Positions 1-8,933 of a DNA stretch of 37,699 nucleotides are shown piece after piece. The stretch is from positions 1-37,699 of the forward strand of contig JAUVZM010000021.1 of the NCBI GenBank assembly GCA_030602615.1, written 5' to 3'. Source of the DNA: a bacterium (GTDB taxonomy: Bacteria; Armatimonadota; Zipacnadia; Zipacnadales; Zipacnadaceae). Below the pieces are notes generated by a model. The model made no database searches. It had not been told where the DNA came from and saw only the letters and a program-made list of their open reading frames with translations. The stretch's first letter is position 1; each line of letters begins with the position of its first letter. Position numbers and translations under genes: made by a program.

Positions 1-12
1 AGGAGGTTAGTG

Positions 13-459
13 ATGCGCGCAGTGATTCAGCGCGTAAAAGAAGCCGAGGTCGTCGTGGAACAAGAGACAATTGGCCGAATCGAACGGGGCATTGTCGCTC
101 TGGTTGGCTTTGCTGAAACAGACAGGCCCGACGATCTCGGCTGGATGGCCCGCAAAATCGCGAGCCTGCGTATATTCAATGACAGTGAGGGGAAGATGAA
201 CTTGTCGGTAGGGCAGGTTAAGGGTAGAATACTGGTGGTGCCGAACTTCACCCTGTACGGTGATGTCAGCCGCGGTCGGCGGCCCAGCTTTGCTGCTGCG
301 GCTGAGCCGGATACCGCCGAGCAGCTCTTTGACCAGTTCGTGGACGTCCTTGCCGATCAGGGCGTGGAGATCGCCCAGGGCGAGTTCGGCGCGTCAATGC
401 AAGTGAATATCGTCAACGACGGGCCGGTTACACTGATTATCGACACTGAGTCAGTCTAG
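13..459 (+). CDS. dtd: D-aminoacyl-tRNA deacylase
   Basis: Hydrolyses D-amino acids (and glycine mischarged on tRNA-Ala) from tRNA in the cytoplasm, a chirality proofreading step. The 148-residue product has the family's usual length. It opens with the typical MRAVIQRV strand, carries the conserved FTLYGD segment near residue 80 and an SxQVN-type stretch followed by NDGPVT near the C terminus, the Gly-cisPro-like signature of Dtd. A GTG at 10 is also in frame, but the AGGAGG at 1-6 lies 6 nt before the ATG at 13, so that ATG is chosen. The gene starts at the window edge, so its upstream partner (often relA in other bacteria) is not visible. The TPR gene follows in the same direction. Confidence 0.95.
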   Translation: MRAVIQRVKEAEVVVEQETIGRIERGIVALVGFAETDRPDDLGWMARKIASLRIFNDSEGKMNLSVGQVKGRILVVPNFTLYGDVSRGRRPSFAAAAEPDTAEQLFDQFVDVLADQGVEIAQGEFGASMQVNIVNDGPVTLIIDTESV

Positions 460-499
460 TCGAAGGGAGATTGCTGCGATTGCGCAGGCGTGGTGTGCC

Positions 500-1330
500 G
501 TGAGCCGAAGCAAGCGGAAGAACAAATCGTCCAGGAGCCAGGCAAAGGTCCGCTTAGCGGTGGGAGACCACCTCGCTGAGCGGGAGCACTTTGAGGAGGC
601 TATCGAGCAGTACAAACAGGCAATTGACCTGGATGACCGAAACGCCGAGGGCCACGTTCGCCTCGGAGATGCATATCTGGCCAGCGGCCACGAGCAGCAA
701 GCGCTGAAGGCATACCGACGAGCCTTGCGCGTGACACCGCGCCATGCCAGCTCCTATTTGGGTCTCAGCGATTTTCTGCTGTACAAGGGTCGCTTTAAGG
801 CGGCGCGACTGGCCCTCAAGCAGGCAATTGACTGTGAGCCTGACCGCGCTTACTATCACTATCGCCTATCGTGGTTTTACCTTAATTTGGGCAAGGCCGT
901 TCTGGCTCAGAAGTCGCTGCGTAAAGCAGTAGAGCTGGCACCCGACGACGGCTTCTATCACTATAAGCTCGGCGAGGTCTACTTCTATCAGCACGACTGG
1001 CCATTGGCCGCTGCTGAGTATGGTGCGGCGGTGCGGTGTTCTCCGTGCGATGACTTTTATCACCTGCGGCTGGCCAGCGTCTACGTCCGCCAGCAGTTGT
1101 ACGACGAGGCGCTTGCTATGTTCGAGCGCACCGTACAGATCGATCCGGACAATCCTGCTTATCACTACCTGCTGGGCGAGCACCTGGAGCGTATGGACAA
1201 GCCTGAGCAGGCTCAGGCCCACTACGACGAAGCAGGAAAACTGGGGGCTTACGACCGGGATTACGTCCGGCGAGTTCAGCAGCGCTGCGGCCGCCTGTCC
1301 GTGGAGGCCAGCCCTGTGCTAGGTGCCTGA
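500..1330 (+). CDS. TPR-repeat protein
   Basis: A 276-residue protein made almost entirely of about seven tetratricopeptide repeats after a short basic N terminus (SRSKRKNKSS). Successive 34-residue helical pairs show the W/L-G-Y-A-F-P pattern, e.g. HVRLGDAYLASGHEQQALKA and YHYKLGEVYFYQHDWPLAAA. Several repeats share a YHYxL motif, suggesting recent internal duplication. No signal peptide or membrane segment is seen, so it should be cytoplasmic and act as a protein-protein scaffold; the partner is unknown. The GTG at 500 has no strong ribosome-binding site. It lies 40 nt after dtd and 92 nt before the hydrolase gene, probably in one transcription unit. Confidence 0.8.
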   Translation: MSRSKRKNKSSRSQAKVRLAVGDHLAEREHFEEAIEQYKQAIDLDDRNAEGHVRLGDAYLASGHEQQALKAYRRALRVTPRHASSYLGLSDFLLYKGRFKAARLALKQAIDCEPDRAYYHYRLSWFYLNLGKAVLAQKSLRKAVELAPDDGFYHYKLGEVYFYQHDWPLAAAEYGAAVRCSPCDDFYHLRLASVYVRQQLYDEALAMFERTVQIDPDNPAYHYLLGEHLERMDKPEQAQAHYDEAGKLGAYDRDYVRRVQQRCGRLSVEASPVLGA

Positions 1331-1422
1331 TACAGCTCGCCGGCAAGCTCGGACTCGATTCTGTTGCGCCTCCGTCTCGTAGCGGAGGCGCGCCACTGTA
1401 ACTGAATAGTAGGGAGGGCCTG

Positions 1423-2046
1423 ATGAAAGTAGTTCACCTGATTGTAGGTCCGCTGCAAAGCAACTGCTACATACTCATTGATGAGATAACTGCCCAGGCG
1501 GGCGTGATTGATCCGGGGGCCGATGCCGAAAAAATTGTCTGCGAGTTGACTGTCCAGAATCTTGAGCTGATCGCCATATTCTGTACACACGGGCACCCCG
1601 ATCACGTCGCGGCTGCCCACACCGTGTTACAGCGCATATCGACAGCCAAGATCTACATACATCCTGATGAAGTTGCCACACTTTCCCGCTATGCGCTGCC
1701 GGAGCTAGGGGAAGTCCAGCTTCCGGAGCTTACCGAGTACGAAGAGGGCGACGAAATAGATGTTGGCAAGCTCAGACTTCGAGTTGTGCACACTCCCGGG
1801 CATTCCCCCGGCAGTGTTTGTTTAGCATTGGACGAAGAAGAGGTCCTGTTCACCGGGGATCTGATATTCGCCGGCAGCATCGGCCGTACCGACCTGCCCG
1901 GGGGCAATAAATCGCAAATGCAAGCGTCCTTGCGACGTGTAATTGAAGAGTTTCCGGAAGATACCGTTCTTTATCCCGGACATGGCCCCCAATCCACGCT
2001 GGCTGAAGAGCTGGCCAGCAATCCGTGGCTGGCCGGGCTGAGCTGA
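1423..2046 (+). CDS. MBL-fold metallo-hydrolase (glyoxalase II-like)
   Basis: A 207-residue metallo-beta-lactamase-fold hydrolase. The dinuclear zinc motif THGHPDH (His56, His58, Asp60, His61) is intact. The downstream metal ligands are also present: HTPGHSPGS, the TGDLIF aspartate and the final PGHGP histidine. This architecture is typical of the hydroxyacylglutathione-hydrolase-like proteins (YcbL type) that often lie beside dtd and relA. The true substrate cannot be read from sequence; thioesters such as S-lactoylglutathione are the family's known substrates. The start ATG follows AGGGAGG by a few bases. The stop is 18 nt before the deaminase start, so the two are probably co-transcribed. 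Confidence 0.9.
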   Translation: MKVVHLIVGPLQSNCYILIDEITAQAGVIDPGADAEKIVCELTVQNLELIAIFCTHGHPDHVAAAHTVLQRISTAKIYIHPDEVATLSRYALPELGEVQLPELTEYEEGDEIDVGKLRLRVVHTPGHSPGSVCLALDEEEVLFTGDLIFAGSIGRTDLPGGNKSQMQASLRRVIEEFPEDTVLYPGHGPQSTLAEELASNPWLAGLS

Positions 2047-2064
2047 ATCGAGGTGAGCACTGCT

Positions 2065-3369
2065 GTGGCCGATTTGCGTATTGTCAACGGAACCGTGCTG
2101 ACAATGGCTCCTGACCAGCAGCCTATTTGCGAGGGCGTCGTCTGCAGCCGGGAGGGCTTGGTCAGCTATGTGGGGCCGGCAGACCAGGCTCCGGAGCCGG
2201 ACAATGAGCAAGTCATTGACGCCAGTGGCTGCGTGGTGTTGCCCGGTCTGGTTAATGCCCACACCCACCTGGCTATGACGCTGTTCCGTGGCTATGCTGA
2301 CGATATGATGTTGCAGGAGTGGCTGGAGGATTGGATATGGCCGGCTGAGATGCGCCTGCGTCCCGAAGATGTCTACTGGGGCAGCCTGCTGGGCGCCTGC
2401 GAGCTGCTGCGGGCCGGTGTGACCTGCTTCAACGATATGTACCATATACCCGAGCAGGCTGTTCAGGCCGCCCTGGACAGCGGCATACGCGCTTGCCCCT
2501 CCGGGGTACTACTGGGCTTTTTGCCCAATGCCGAGCAGTTGCTGGAAGAAGCAATTGCCTTTGTCGGCCAGTTGCAGCGGCAGGGCCATCCCCGCATCCA
2601 TCCGATGCTGGCCCCTCATGCCCTCTACACCTGCCCCGATGAAATGTTGCTTAAGGTGGGGGAGGGCGCTGTTGAAGCTGGCGTCCCCATCCATATCCAT
2701 CTTTGTGAGACGGCCTCCGAAGTCCAGGACAGCTACGACGAGCACGGCGAAAGCCCCGTCGGGCACCTGAACACGCTGGGCTTGCTGGATATTCCTATGC
2801 TGGCCGCCCATTGTGTTCACCTCGGCGAGGCTGACATCGCCCTGCTGGCTGAAAAGCAGGTGGGCATCGCCCACTGCCCGACCAGCAATATGAAGCTGGC
2901 CAGCGGCTTTGCGCCAGTCCCTGAATTGTTGGAGGCTGGGGCGCTGGTCGGCCTGGGCACTGATGGCTGTGCCTCAAATAATAACCTCGATATGCTCGAA
3001 GAAGCTCATCTGGCGGCACTGCTTCACAAAGTGCATTCGGGTGATCCTACCGTCGTCCCCGCTCGTACTGCTCTGGCCATGGCTACCCGGCTGTCCGCCC
3101 AGGCGCTGGGCCTGGGCGACATCGTCGGAACGCTGGTGGAGGGCAAGCGCGCTGACATCATACTGGTTGATATGAGCAGCCCCCATCTGCAGCCGCCCCG
3201 GGATCCGGTCTCGCACCTGATCTACGCAGCGCGCGGGTCCGATGTAAAGACCACCATCGTTGAGGGCCAGGTTGTTATGAACGATGGCGAGATACTCACG
3301 GTAGACGAAGCCGAGGTCATCTCCCGCGCCACACAGTGCGCCACTCGTGTGGCGGACACTGTTGGTTGA
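2065..3369 (+). CDS. mtaD: 5-methylthioadenosine / S-adenosylhomocysteine deaminase (amidohydrolase)
   Basis: Amidohydrolase-superfamily enzyme of the MTA/SAH deaminase (TrzN/AtzA-like) group, which deaminates SAH or MTA to the inosyl compounds in methyl-cycle salvage. Metal ligands appear in order: the HTH of VNAHTHLAM, the HIHLCE histidine, the AHCVHL histidine, and the aspartate of GTDGCASNN. The dimer/lid segment ending WIWPAEM is also typical. The frame is open from a GTG at 2053, but AGGTGAG at 2051-2057 sits 7 nt before a second GTG at 2065. Starting there gives (M)ADLRIVNGTVLTM, the usual family N terminus, so 2065 is preferred. The exact substrate preference (SAH, MTA, adenosine or 5'-deoxyadenosine) is inferred only. 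Confidence 0.88.
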   Translation: MADLRIVNGTVLTMAPDQQPICEGVVCSREGLVSYVGPADQAPEPDNEQVIDASGCVVLPGLVNAHTHLAMTLFRGYADDMMLQEWLEDWIWPAEMRLRPEDVYWGSLLGACELLRAGVTCFNDMYHIPEQAVQAALDSGIRACPSGVLLGFLPNAEQLLEEAIAFVGQLQRQGHPRIHPMLAPHALYTCPDEMLLKVGEGAVEAGVPIHIHLCETASEVQDSYDEHGESPVGHLNTLGLLDIPMLAAHCVHLGEADIALLAEKQVGIAHCPTSNMKLASGFAPVPELLEAGALVGLGTDGCASNNNLDMLEEAHLAALLHKVHSGDPTVVPARTALAMATRLSAQALGLGDIVGTLVEGKRADIILVDMSSPHLQPPRDPVSHLIYAARGSDVKTTIVEGQVVMNDGEILTVDEAEVISRATQCATRVADTVG

Positions 3370-3373
3370 CCGG

Positions 3374-3395
3374 GCGCCTGTCTCCCGGCGCTTTG
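3374..3395 (+). terminator. Weak terminator-like hairpin after mtaD
   Basis: GCGCC (3374-3378) and GGCGC (3387-3391) can form a 5-bp GC stem, followed by TTTGCT. It lies 5 nt after the mtaD stop. The stem is short and the T-tract poor, so this is only a candidate for the end of the first transcription unit. Confidence 0.25.
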
Positions 3396-3685
3396 CTCTG
3401 CTCACCAGGCCTCGGTGAAGCGAATTCATCCCCGCTCTGTTTGAGCCAGGCGACTTCTATTCCGGGGCCCACTGCGAGTAGCTATTTCCCCTGCGAAACT
3501 GCTCCACAACTACGCTTTCCGCTGTCTGTGTAAGAGGTTGATTGATTGAAAAGTTAATTGTCATCAATCGGCTTCTGCAAGCTAGGAGCAACCGTGACGG
3601 CTATATCCAACTTTTACCTATAAATCCTTGACAATCCCGTACTAATTCCGGCCCTTTTTGGGATCATCTATATAGCCTGTTTCGC
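3396..3685. other. Intergenic region upstream of the gyrB promoter
   Basis: About 290 bases without a convincing gene. The only structured signal is a TTGACA at 3628-3633, with no good -10 at the right distance. The DNA becomes AT-rich towards 3620-3690, as expected just upstream of a strong promoter. Confidence 0.5.
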
Positions 3686-3714
3686 TTGACGAAATGCGCC
3701 ATTTATGCTATAAT
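3686..3714 (+). promoter_or_regulatory. Strong extended -10 promoter for gyrB
   Basis: TTGACG at 3686-3691, a 17-nt spacer, and TATAAT at 3709-3714 preceded by TGC (extended -10 TGn). This is a near-consensus housekeeping sigma-70/sigma-A promoter. Transcription would begin near 3721, leaving a leader of about 260 nt before gyrB. The promoter at 20721-20749 has the same TGC-TATAAT ending. Confidence 0.8.
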
Positions 3715-3867
3715 TTAGGCAGTTGTAGTGGGGTGAGAATGGAGTGGTGTCGAACGGTCCGGCAACAGTGTGCAGTTGCGTATGCAATACCGCTTTACGA
3801 TCCGAGTTTTTGGCCTGGCAAAGCCCTGTTTGGCAGTAATTCGAATGGGCTTGCCGTCTGCTTGATT

Positions 3868-3900
3868 GCCCCTCTCTGCAGGCTAATATAAGGGGCTTTT
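3868..3900 (+). promoter_or_regulatory. Terminator-like hairpin within the gyrB leader
   Basis: GCCCCT (3868-3873) pairs with AGGGGC (3891-3896) across a 17-nt loop and is followed directly by TTTT (3897-3900). It sits about 150 nt inside the predicted transcript and about 80 nt before the gyrB start. It could attenuate transcription. A TTGATT (3862-3867) / TAATAT (3884-3889) pair with 16-nt spacing overlaps it and could be a second promoter; the two readings are alternatives. Confidence 0.4.
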
Positions 3901-3953
3901 CCTGTCTTACCACGGCAGGCACAACACTCACAATATAGGTCACAGCACAATAG

Positions 3954-5939
<1,986 letters not shown>

Positions 5940-5944
5940 AGACG

Positions 5945-6022
5945 GCAGCTCAACGGCAGCACAGCAGCAGCACAAAGACAGCACAAAGGCAGCAGCTCAA
6001 CGGCAGCACAGCAGCAGCACAA
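5945..6022 (+). repeat. CAG-rich imperfect tandem repeat after gyrB
   Basis: A 31-nt block (5945-5975) recurs identically at 5992-6022, a period of 47 nt. Both copies are built from shorter GGCAGCACA / GCAGCACAA units that continue irregularly to about 6040. It begins 6 nt after the gyrB stop. It is low-complexity DNA that could arise by slippage, and has no CRISPR-type unique spacers. The left boundary of the accessory island falls here. Confidence 0.85.
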
Positions 6023-6091
6023 CGGCAGCACGGCGACGGCTGGGGGCACCGAGTGCAATATCGTTGGTTTGTATGCGGGGGGTGCTAAGCA

Positions 6092-7003
6092 CTGGATACG
6101 GCAGATCTGCGGCCCGATCTTTCCGTCATCATCGTCACCGCCGATAACTGGGCGGACCTGCACCCCTGTATAGAGTCGGTCTACCGCAGCTTCACCAGCG
6201 GGCGGCTGCAGGTCATCTGTGTGGACGACTGCTCGCAGGAAGATATCGCAGCGCAAGTCGCGCAGCATTTTCCCGATGTGTACCTTGTCAATAATACCAC
6301 CAGGCAGAGCTATCCGGTGACGAACAATCAGGGCATCGCCGCCGCTGACGGGCGCTACGTGATGCTGCTCAACGACGATGTGGTGCTGGCCGAGGGGGCC
6401 CTGGACCGGGTGGTGGAGTTTCTGGACCGGCACGAGCAGGCCGGGGCGGCCAGCCCTAAGCTGCTCAATCCCGATGGCACCGTCCAGCCCTGTGTGCGGC
6501 GATTCCCCACCCTGGCGGCGGCGCTGGCCCAGTCGTTCTATCTGCACCGGCTGTGGCCCGGTAATCCCTGGACGAGCCGCTACTACGCGACGGATATGGA
6601 TCATAGCCAGACCCAGCCCGTCTCGTCTATCGGCACCACCGCCTATGTGATGCGCCGTGAGTGCCTGGAGCAGGTCGGCGGACTGGACGAGTCCTTTCCC
6701 ATAAACTTCTCCGACCTTGACCTGAACTGGCGGATCGGGGAGGCCGGCTGGCAGATATGGCTGGTCGCCTACGCGGAGGCGACCCATAAAGGCGGGCAGA
6801 CGATGGGCCGGCTGAGCCTGCCCCAACTGCGGGACTACCACCGGGGCATGCTGCTAATGTACCGCAAGCACTACGCCCCGCGGCGGCTGTTTCTGATCAA
6901 CTGGCTGGTCTATCTGGGCATTGCGGTGCGGTTCTTGCTCAAGGCAATACTACGGATCGTCGGTCTCGACCGGCTGCTGGCACACGGGGCGCAGGATTCA
7001 TGA
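6092..7003 (+). CDS. Family 2 glycosyltransferase (rhamnosyltransferase-like), non-standard start
   Basis: GT-A-fold inverting glycosyltransferase, probably adding a sugar to a cell-surface polysaccharide or lipid. The first Rossmann strand LSVIIVTADN begins near 6119, followed by VICVDDCS, the LNDDVVL metal-binding DxD region, SPKLLNPDGTVQP, the acceptor segment GGLDESFPINFSDLDLNWR, and a C-terminal hydrophobic helix (LINWLVYLGIAVRF) for membrane association. The first GTG in frame (6221) would delete the first strand and helix. The frame is open back to 6089 (stop TAA 6086-6088) with no ATG, GTG or TTG there; a CTG at 6092 lies 9 nt after the G-run at 6077-6082. I therefore place the start at this CTG, with low certainty; the gene could instead be N-terminally degraded. 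Its last 40 codons are duplicated downstream. Confidence 0.75.
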   Translation: MDTADLRPDLSVIIVTADNWADLHPCIESVYRSFTSGRLQVICVDDCSQEDIAAQVAQHFPDVYLVNNTTRQSYPVTNNQGIAAADGRYVMLLNDDVVLAEGALDRVVEFLDRHEQAGAASPKLLNPDGTVQPCVRRFPTLAAALAQSFYLHRLWPGNPWTSRYYATDMDHSQTQPVSSIGTTAYVMRRECLEQVGGLDESFPINFSDLDLNWRIGEAGWQIWLVAYAEATHKGGQTMGRLSLPQLRDYHRGMLLMYRKHYAPRRLFLINWLVYLGIAVRFLLKAILRIVGLDRLLAHGAQDS

Positions 7004-7012
7004 ACGGATTTT

Positions 7013-7050
7013 GCGGAAAACCCGCTTTTTGGAAAAAGCCGGTTTTCCGC
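7013..7050. repeat. Long near-perfect inverted repeat (hairpin)
   Basis: GCGGAAAACC (7013-7022) pairs with GGTTTTCCGC (7041-7050), and GCTTTTT (7024-7030) with AAAAAGC (7033-7039). That is 17 bp with one central mismatch and almost no loop. It lies 10 nt after the glycosyltransferase stop. No T-run follows, so it is not a textbook terminator, though a bidirectional terminator is possible. A second smaller repeat, AACAGTA (7080-7086) / TACTGTT (7099-7105), follows. The surrounding 130 bp are missing from the duplicated copy of this locus at 7352-7484. Confidence 0.8.
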
Positions 7051-7148
7051 ACCTTTCCGGCAAAAACTTTGAAAAGTGGAACAGTACGGCAGATAGCATA
7101 CTGTTATCGCTCATAGAGGGCGAACAGTCTCCATACTAGCGTGGTGAA

Positions 7149-7346
7149 ATGATGATACAAGATAGGGGAGCGCAGGTCCTTGACTGGTTGGCGAGACAAT
7201 TGACCTGGCTGGGCGAGGAGGGTGTGGACCTGTTTTGGGACGTCGTTAACTGGGTGGAGGACCTGGGCGTGTTTGGCTATGGGCTGGGCGCCGGGATGGT
7301 ACTATTGGCCGTCTTGGTGCTCCTGTGGTACGGCAGCCGGCGATAG
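7149..7346 (+). CDS. Small Trp-rich membrane protein, copy 1
   Basis: A 65-residue protein I do not recognise. The first 40 residues form amphipathic, acidic, tryptophan-rich helices (VLDWLARQL, WLGEEGVDLFWDVVNWVEDLG). One transmembrane helix follows (about 44-61, with a GYGLGAG glycine pattern), then a C-terminal WYGSRR. It should sit in the inner membrane with the basic tail facing the cytoplasm. It aligns without gaps to the protein at 7470-7667, sharing 32 of 65 residues by eye. Two adjacent ATGs (7149, 7152) follow GGTGA. The 23 nt at 7141-7163 across the start are repeated exactly at 7462-7484. Size and layout recall holins or small toxins, but that is speculation. Confidence 0.7.
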   Translation: MMIQDRGAQVLDWLARQLTWLGEEGVDLFWDVVNWVEDLGVFGYGLGAGMVLLAVLVLLWYGSRR

Positions 7347-7351
7347 CAGCG

Positions 7352-7473
7352 CCCGGCGGCCGTTGGTGATTAACGGGCTGGCCTACCGGGGCATTGCGGT
7401 GCGCTTTTCATTCAATGGCATACTGAGAATCGTGGCACTCGACCGGCTGCTGGCACCCAGGGTGGTGAAATGA
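7352..7473 (+). pseudogene. Duplicated fragment of the glycosyltransferase C terminus
   Basis: These 122 bases translate to RRPLVINGLAYRGIAVRF and onwards to LDRLLA, matching the last 40 codons of the glycosyltransferase (RRLFLINWLVYLGIAVRF to LDRLLA) at about 24 of 34 positions. Exact DNA matches include 15 nt at 7389-7403 (against 6916-6930) and 19 nt at 7438-7456 (against 6965-6983). No catalytic domain accompanies it, so it is a duplication remnant. Its TGA (7471-7473) overlaps the ATG of the next small gene as ATGA, so its frame may still provide translational coupling. Confidence 0.85.
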
Positions 7474-7667
7474 TGATACAAGATGAGGCAGCGAAGGTCA
7501 TTGACTGGTTGACGGACTGGTTGGGCTGGCTGGGCGCCGCTGCCGAAGAACTGGTCCGAGAGGGACTTGACTGGCTGGAGGACCTGGGCGAGCCCGGCTT
7601 GGCGGTGGGCGCCGCAGGCATAGCCCTGGGCCTGTTGCTGCTACTGTGGTACGCCAGCCGGCGGTAG
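7470..7667 (+). CDS. Small Trp-rich membrane protein, copy 2
   Basis: A 65-residue paralogue of the protein at 7149-7346, with the same length and layout: MMIQD start, tryptophan-rich amphipathic half (VIDWLTDWLGWLG, GLDWLEDLG), one glycine/leucine-rich transmembrane helix (about 44-61), and C-terminal WYASRR. Conservation of length and of the DWLEDLG and LLWYxSRR motifs, despite about half the residues differing, argues that both copies are or were translated and under selection. The ATG overlaps the stop of the glycosyltransferase-tail fragment by four bases. Function unknown. Confidence 0.7.
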   Translation: MMIQDEAAKVIDWLTDWLGWLGAAAEELVREGLDWLEDLGEPGLAVGAAGIALGLLLLLWYASRR

Positions 7668-7777
7668 TGCCTGCGGGCATAGAGCGCTGGAAAGCTGCGT
7701 ATGTGATGATGATAGCACCGGGAGAAGAATAGCGCACTACTCCAAGCGGACGTTTTGCGGCAGGGAGGTGGCAGGAA

Positions 7778-8008
7778 GTGGCCAGAACAGGCCGGCCGAC
7801 CAAACTGACGGATAAGCTGCAGACCAGGATTTGCAATATGCTGAGGATAGGCGAGTCTGTCTCAGCAATTTGTCGTGCGGTGCAGGTAGACAGAAGTACC
7901 TTCAGCCGCTGGCTGGACCCGAAGCTGCATCCCGGTGGGGAGTATCGCGAGTTTCGCAAGCGTGTAAAAGAGGCCCAGGCCGAGCAGGGCGAGGAACGAA
8001 AGCTGTAG
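7778..8008 (+). CDS. Small HTH protein (phage terminase small subunit / transposase-like HTH)
   Basis: A 76-residue protein opening with ARTGRPTKLTD, followed by a helix-turn-helix: a first helix around RICNMLRIGESVSAIC and a recognition helix VDRSTFSRWLD. It ends with a charged helix (YREFRKRVKEAQAEQGEE). GRPxK plus this HTH is the usual N terminus of phage terminase small subunits and of Hin/IS-type HTH proteins, so DNA binding is likely and a mobile origin plausible. The GTG start has AGGGAGG (7762-7768) 9 nt upstream. It stops 10 nt before the remnant small-membrane-protein frame. No large terminase, integrase or capsid gene is in the window. Confidence 0.65.
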   Translation: MARTGRPTKLTDKLQTRICNMLRIGESVSAICRAVQVDRSTFSRWLDPKLHPGGEYREFRKRVKEAQAEQGEERKL

Positions 8009-8018
8009 GGAGGCAGTT

Positions 8019-8123
8019 GCGTGGTTGCGGGGGCTGGGTGCCTGGGGCTACGTGGTGGGCGTGTTTGTTGTGTTGGCCTGGCTGATATTTGCGTTGTGGT
8101 GCAGCAGCCGGCGGCGGGAGTAG
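8019..8123 (+). pseudogene. Third, truncated copy of the small Trp-rich membrane protein
   Basis: In this frame the DNA reads AWLRGLGAWGYVVGVF, a hydrophobic helix, then LWCSSRRRE and a stop at 8121-8123. This matches the second half of the 65-residue proteins (WLEDLG, glycine-patterned helix, LLWYxSRR). The N-terminal amphipathic half is absent and no ATG is available; a TTG at 8025 lies 11 nt after AGGGAGG (8007-8013) and might give a 32-residue peptide. It directly follows the HTH gene, suggesting that the HTH segment replaced or interrupted a third repeat unit. Confidence 0.6.
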
Positions 8124-8165
8124 CCCGACCCCGGCGGCGCCCGAATGCTCGCAAGGAGGAAGTAT

Positions 8166-8900
8166 ATGAAAACAGACTACACCCCACCTAAATTCAAAGC
8201 CGAAAGATTCAACTGCCCACATTGCCACGCATTTAGCGCCCATGAGTGGAGCAATCTGTACGCAACACCGGAGGCATTCCCCGTTTTGGGGTATGAAACG
8301 GTAGGCCGGGTGGAGGCCCCCCACGTTGAGCGGAGGAAACGGGATTTTGCGACAGACTGTAATCACCATGGCAGGGTGCCACCAGATATTAGTGTGTGTC
8401 AGAGCTGCTATGATTTTGCTTTGTGGATATCCGAGACAGGGGAAATGGTCTTTCCTCGAATCGTAACCGCACCACTACCCTCGTCTGACATGCCCAAAGA
8501 AACCTGTAAGGTCTATGAAGAAGCCAGGAACATCGCTGATGTGTCTCCTCGCGCGGCTGCGGCATTACTAAGGCTGGCCCTAGAAAAGCTAATGGAGGAA
8601 TCAGAGGTTCGCGGAAAGACGCTCAACCAGCAAATAGCGTATTTAGTGGAACAAGGGATATTGTCAGATGTTCAGAAAGCGCTTGATGCGGTGCGGGTTG
8701 CTGGCACTGATCAGATCCACGATCTGGGTGAGATCCACCTCGTTCTAGATGATGGCGAGGACACGGCGAACACGCTCTTTGATCTTGTCAACTTTGCTGT
8801 GGAACAGATGATTACTAAGCCTCAAAAAGTGAGGCGGATGTACGACAGGCTTCCGGAATTGAAGCGAAAGGCGATTGAGGAGCGGGACGACCCTCAGTAG
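8166..8900 (+). CDS. DUF4145 domain protein with N-terminal zinc ribbon
   Basis: A 244-residue protein. Residues 1-90 carry two CxxC pairs (FNCPHC at 17/20 and VCQSC at 78/81), a split zinc ribbon. Residues about 112-225 form a DUF4145 domain: EEARNIADVSPRAAAALLRL, then LNQQIAYLVEQGILS, DQIHDLGEIH and a closing helix with VEQMI. DUF4145 occurs alone or fused to restriction and nuclease proteins and is frequent in defence islands; its biochemical role is not established. AAGGAGG (8153-8159) lies 6 nt before the ATG at 8166, preferred over the in-frame ATG at 8145. The AlbA_2 gene starts 33 nt after its stop, so the two probably form an operon. Confidence 0.8.
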   Translation: MKTDYTPPKFKAERFNCPHCHAFSAHEWSNLYATPEAFPVLGYETVGRVEAPHVERRKRDFATDCNHHGRVPPDISVCQSCYDFALWISETGEMVFPRIVTAPLPSSDMPKETCKVYEEARNIADVSPRAAAALLRLALEKLMEESEVRGKTLNQQIAYLVEQGILSDVQKALDAVRVAGTDQIHDLGEIHLVLDDGEDTANTLFDLVNFAVEQMITKPQKVRRMYDRLPELKRKAIEERDDPQ

Positions 8901-8933
8901 TGCCACAGAAATGTACAGGAGGCATTGTGGGCG

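Noticed and set aside
5941-6040. Possible CRISPR array in the repeats after gyrB
   Set aside because: Repeats are low-complexity and partly overlapping, without unique spacers of regular length; no cas genes nearby.
6221-6223. GTG 6221 as the glycosyltransferase start
   Set aside because: It would remove the first beta strand and helix of the GT-A fold, which are clearly encoded in frame upstream.
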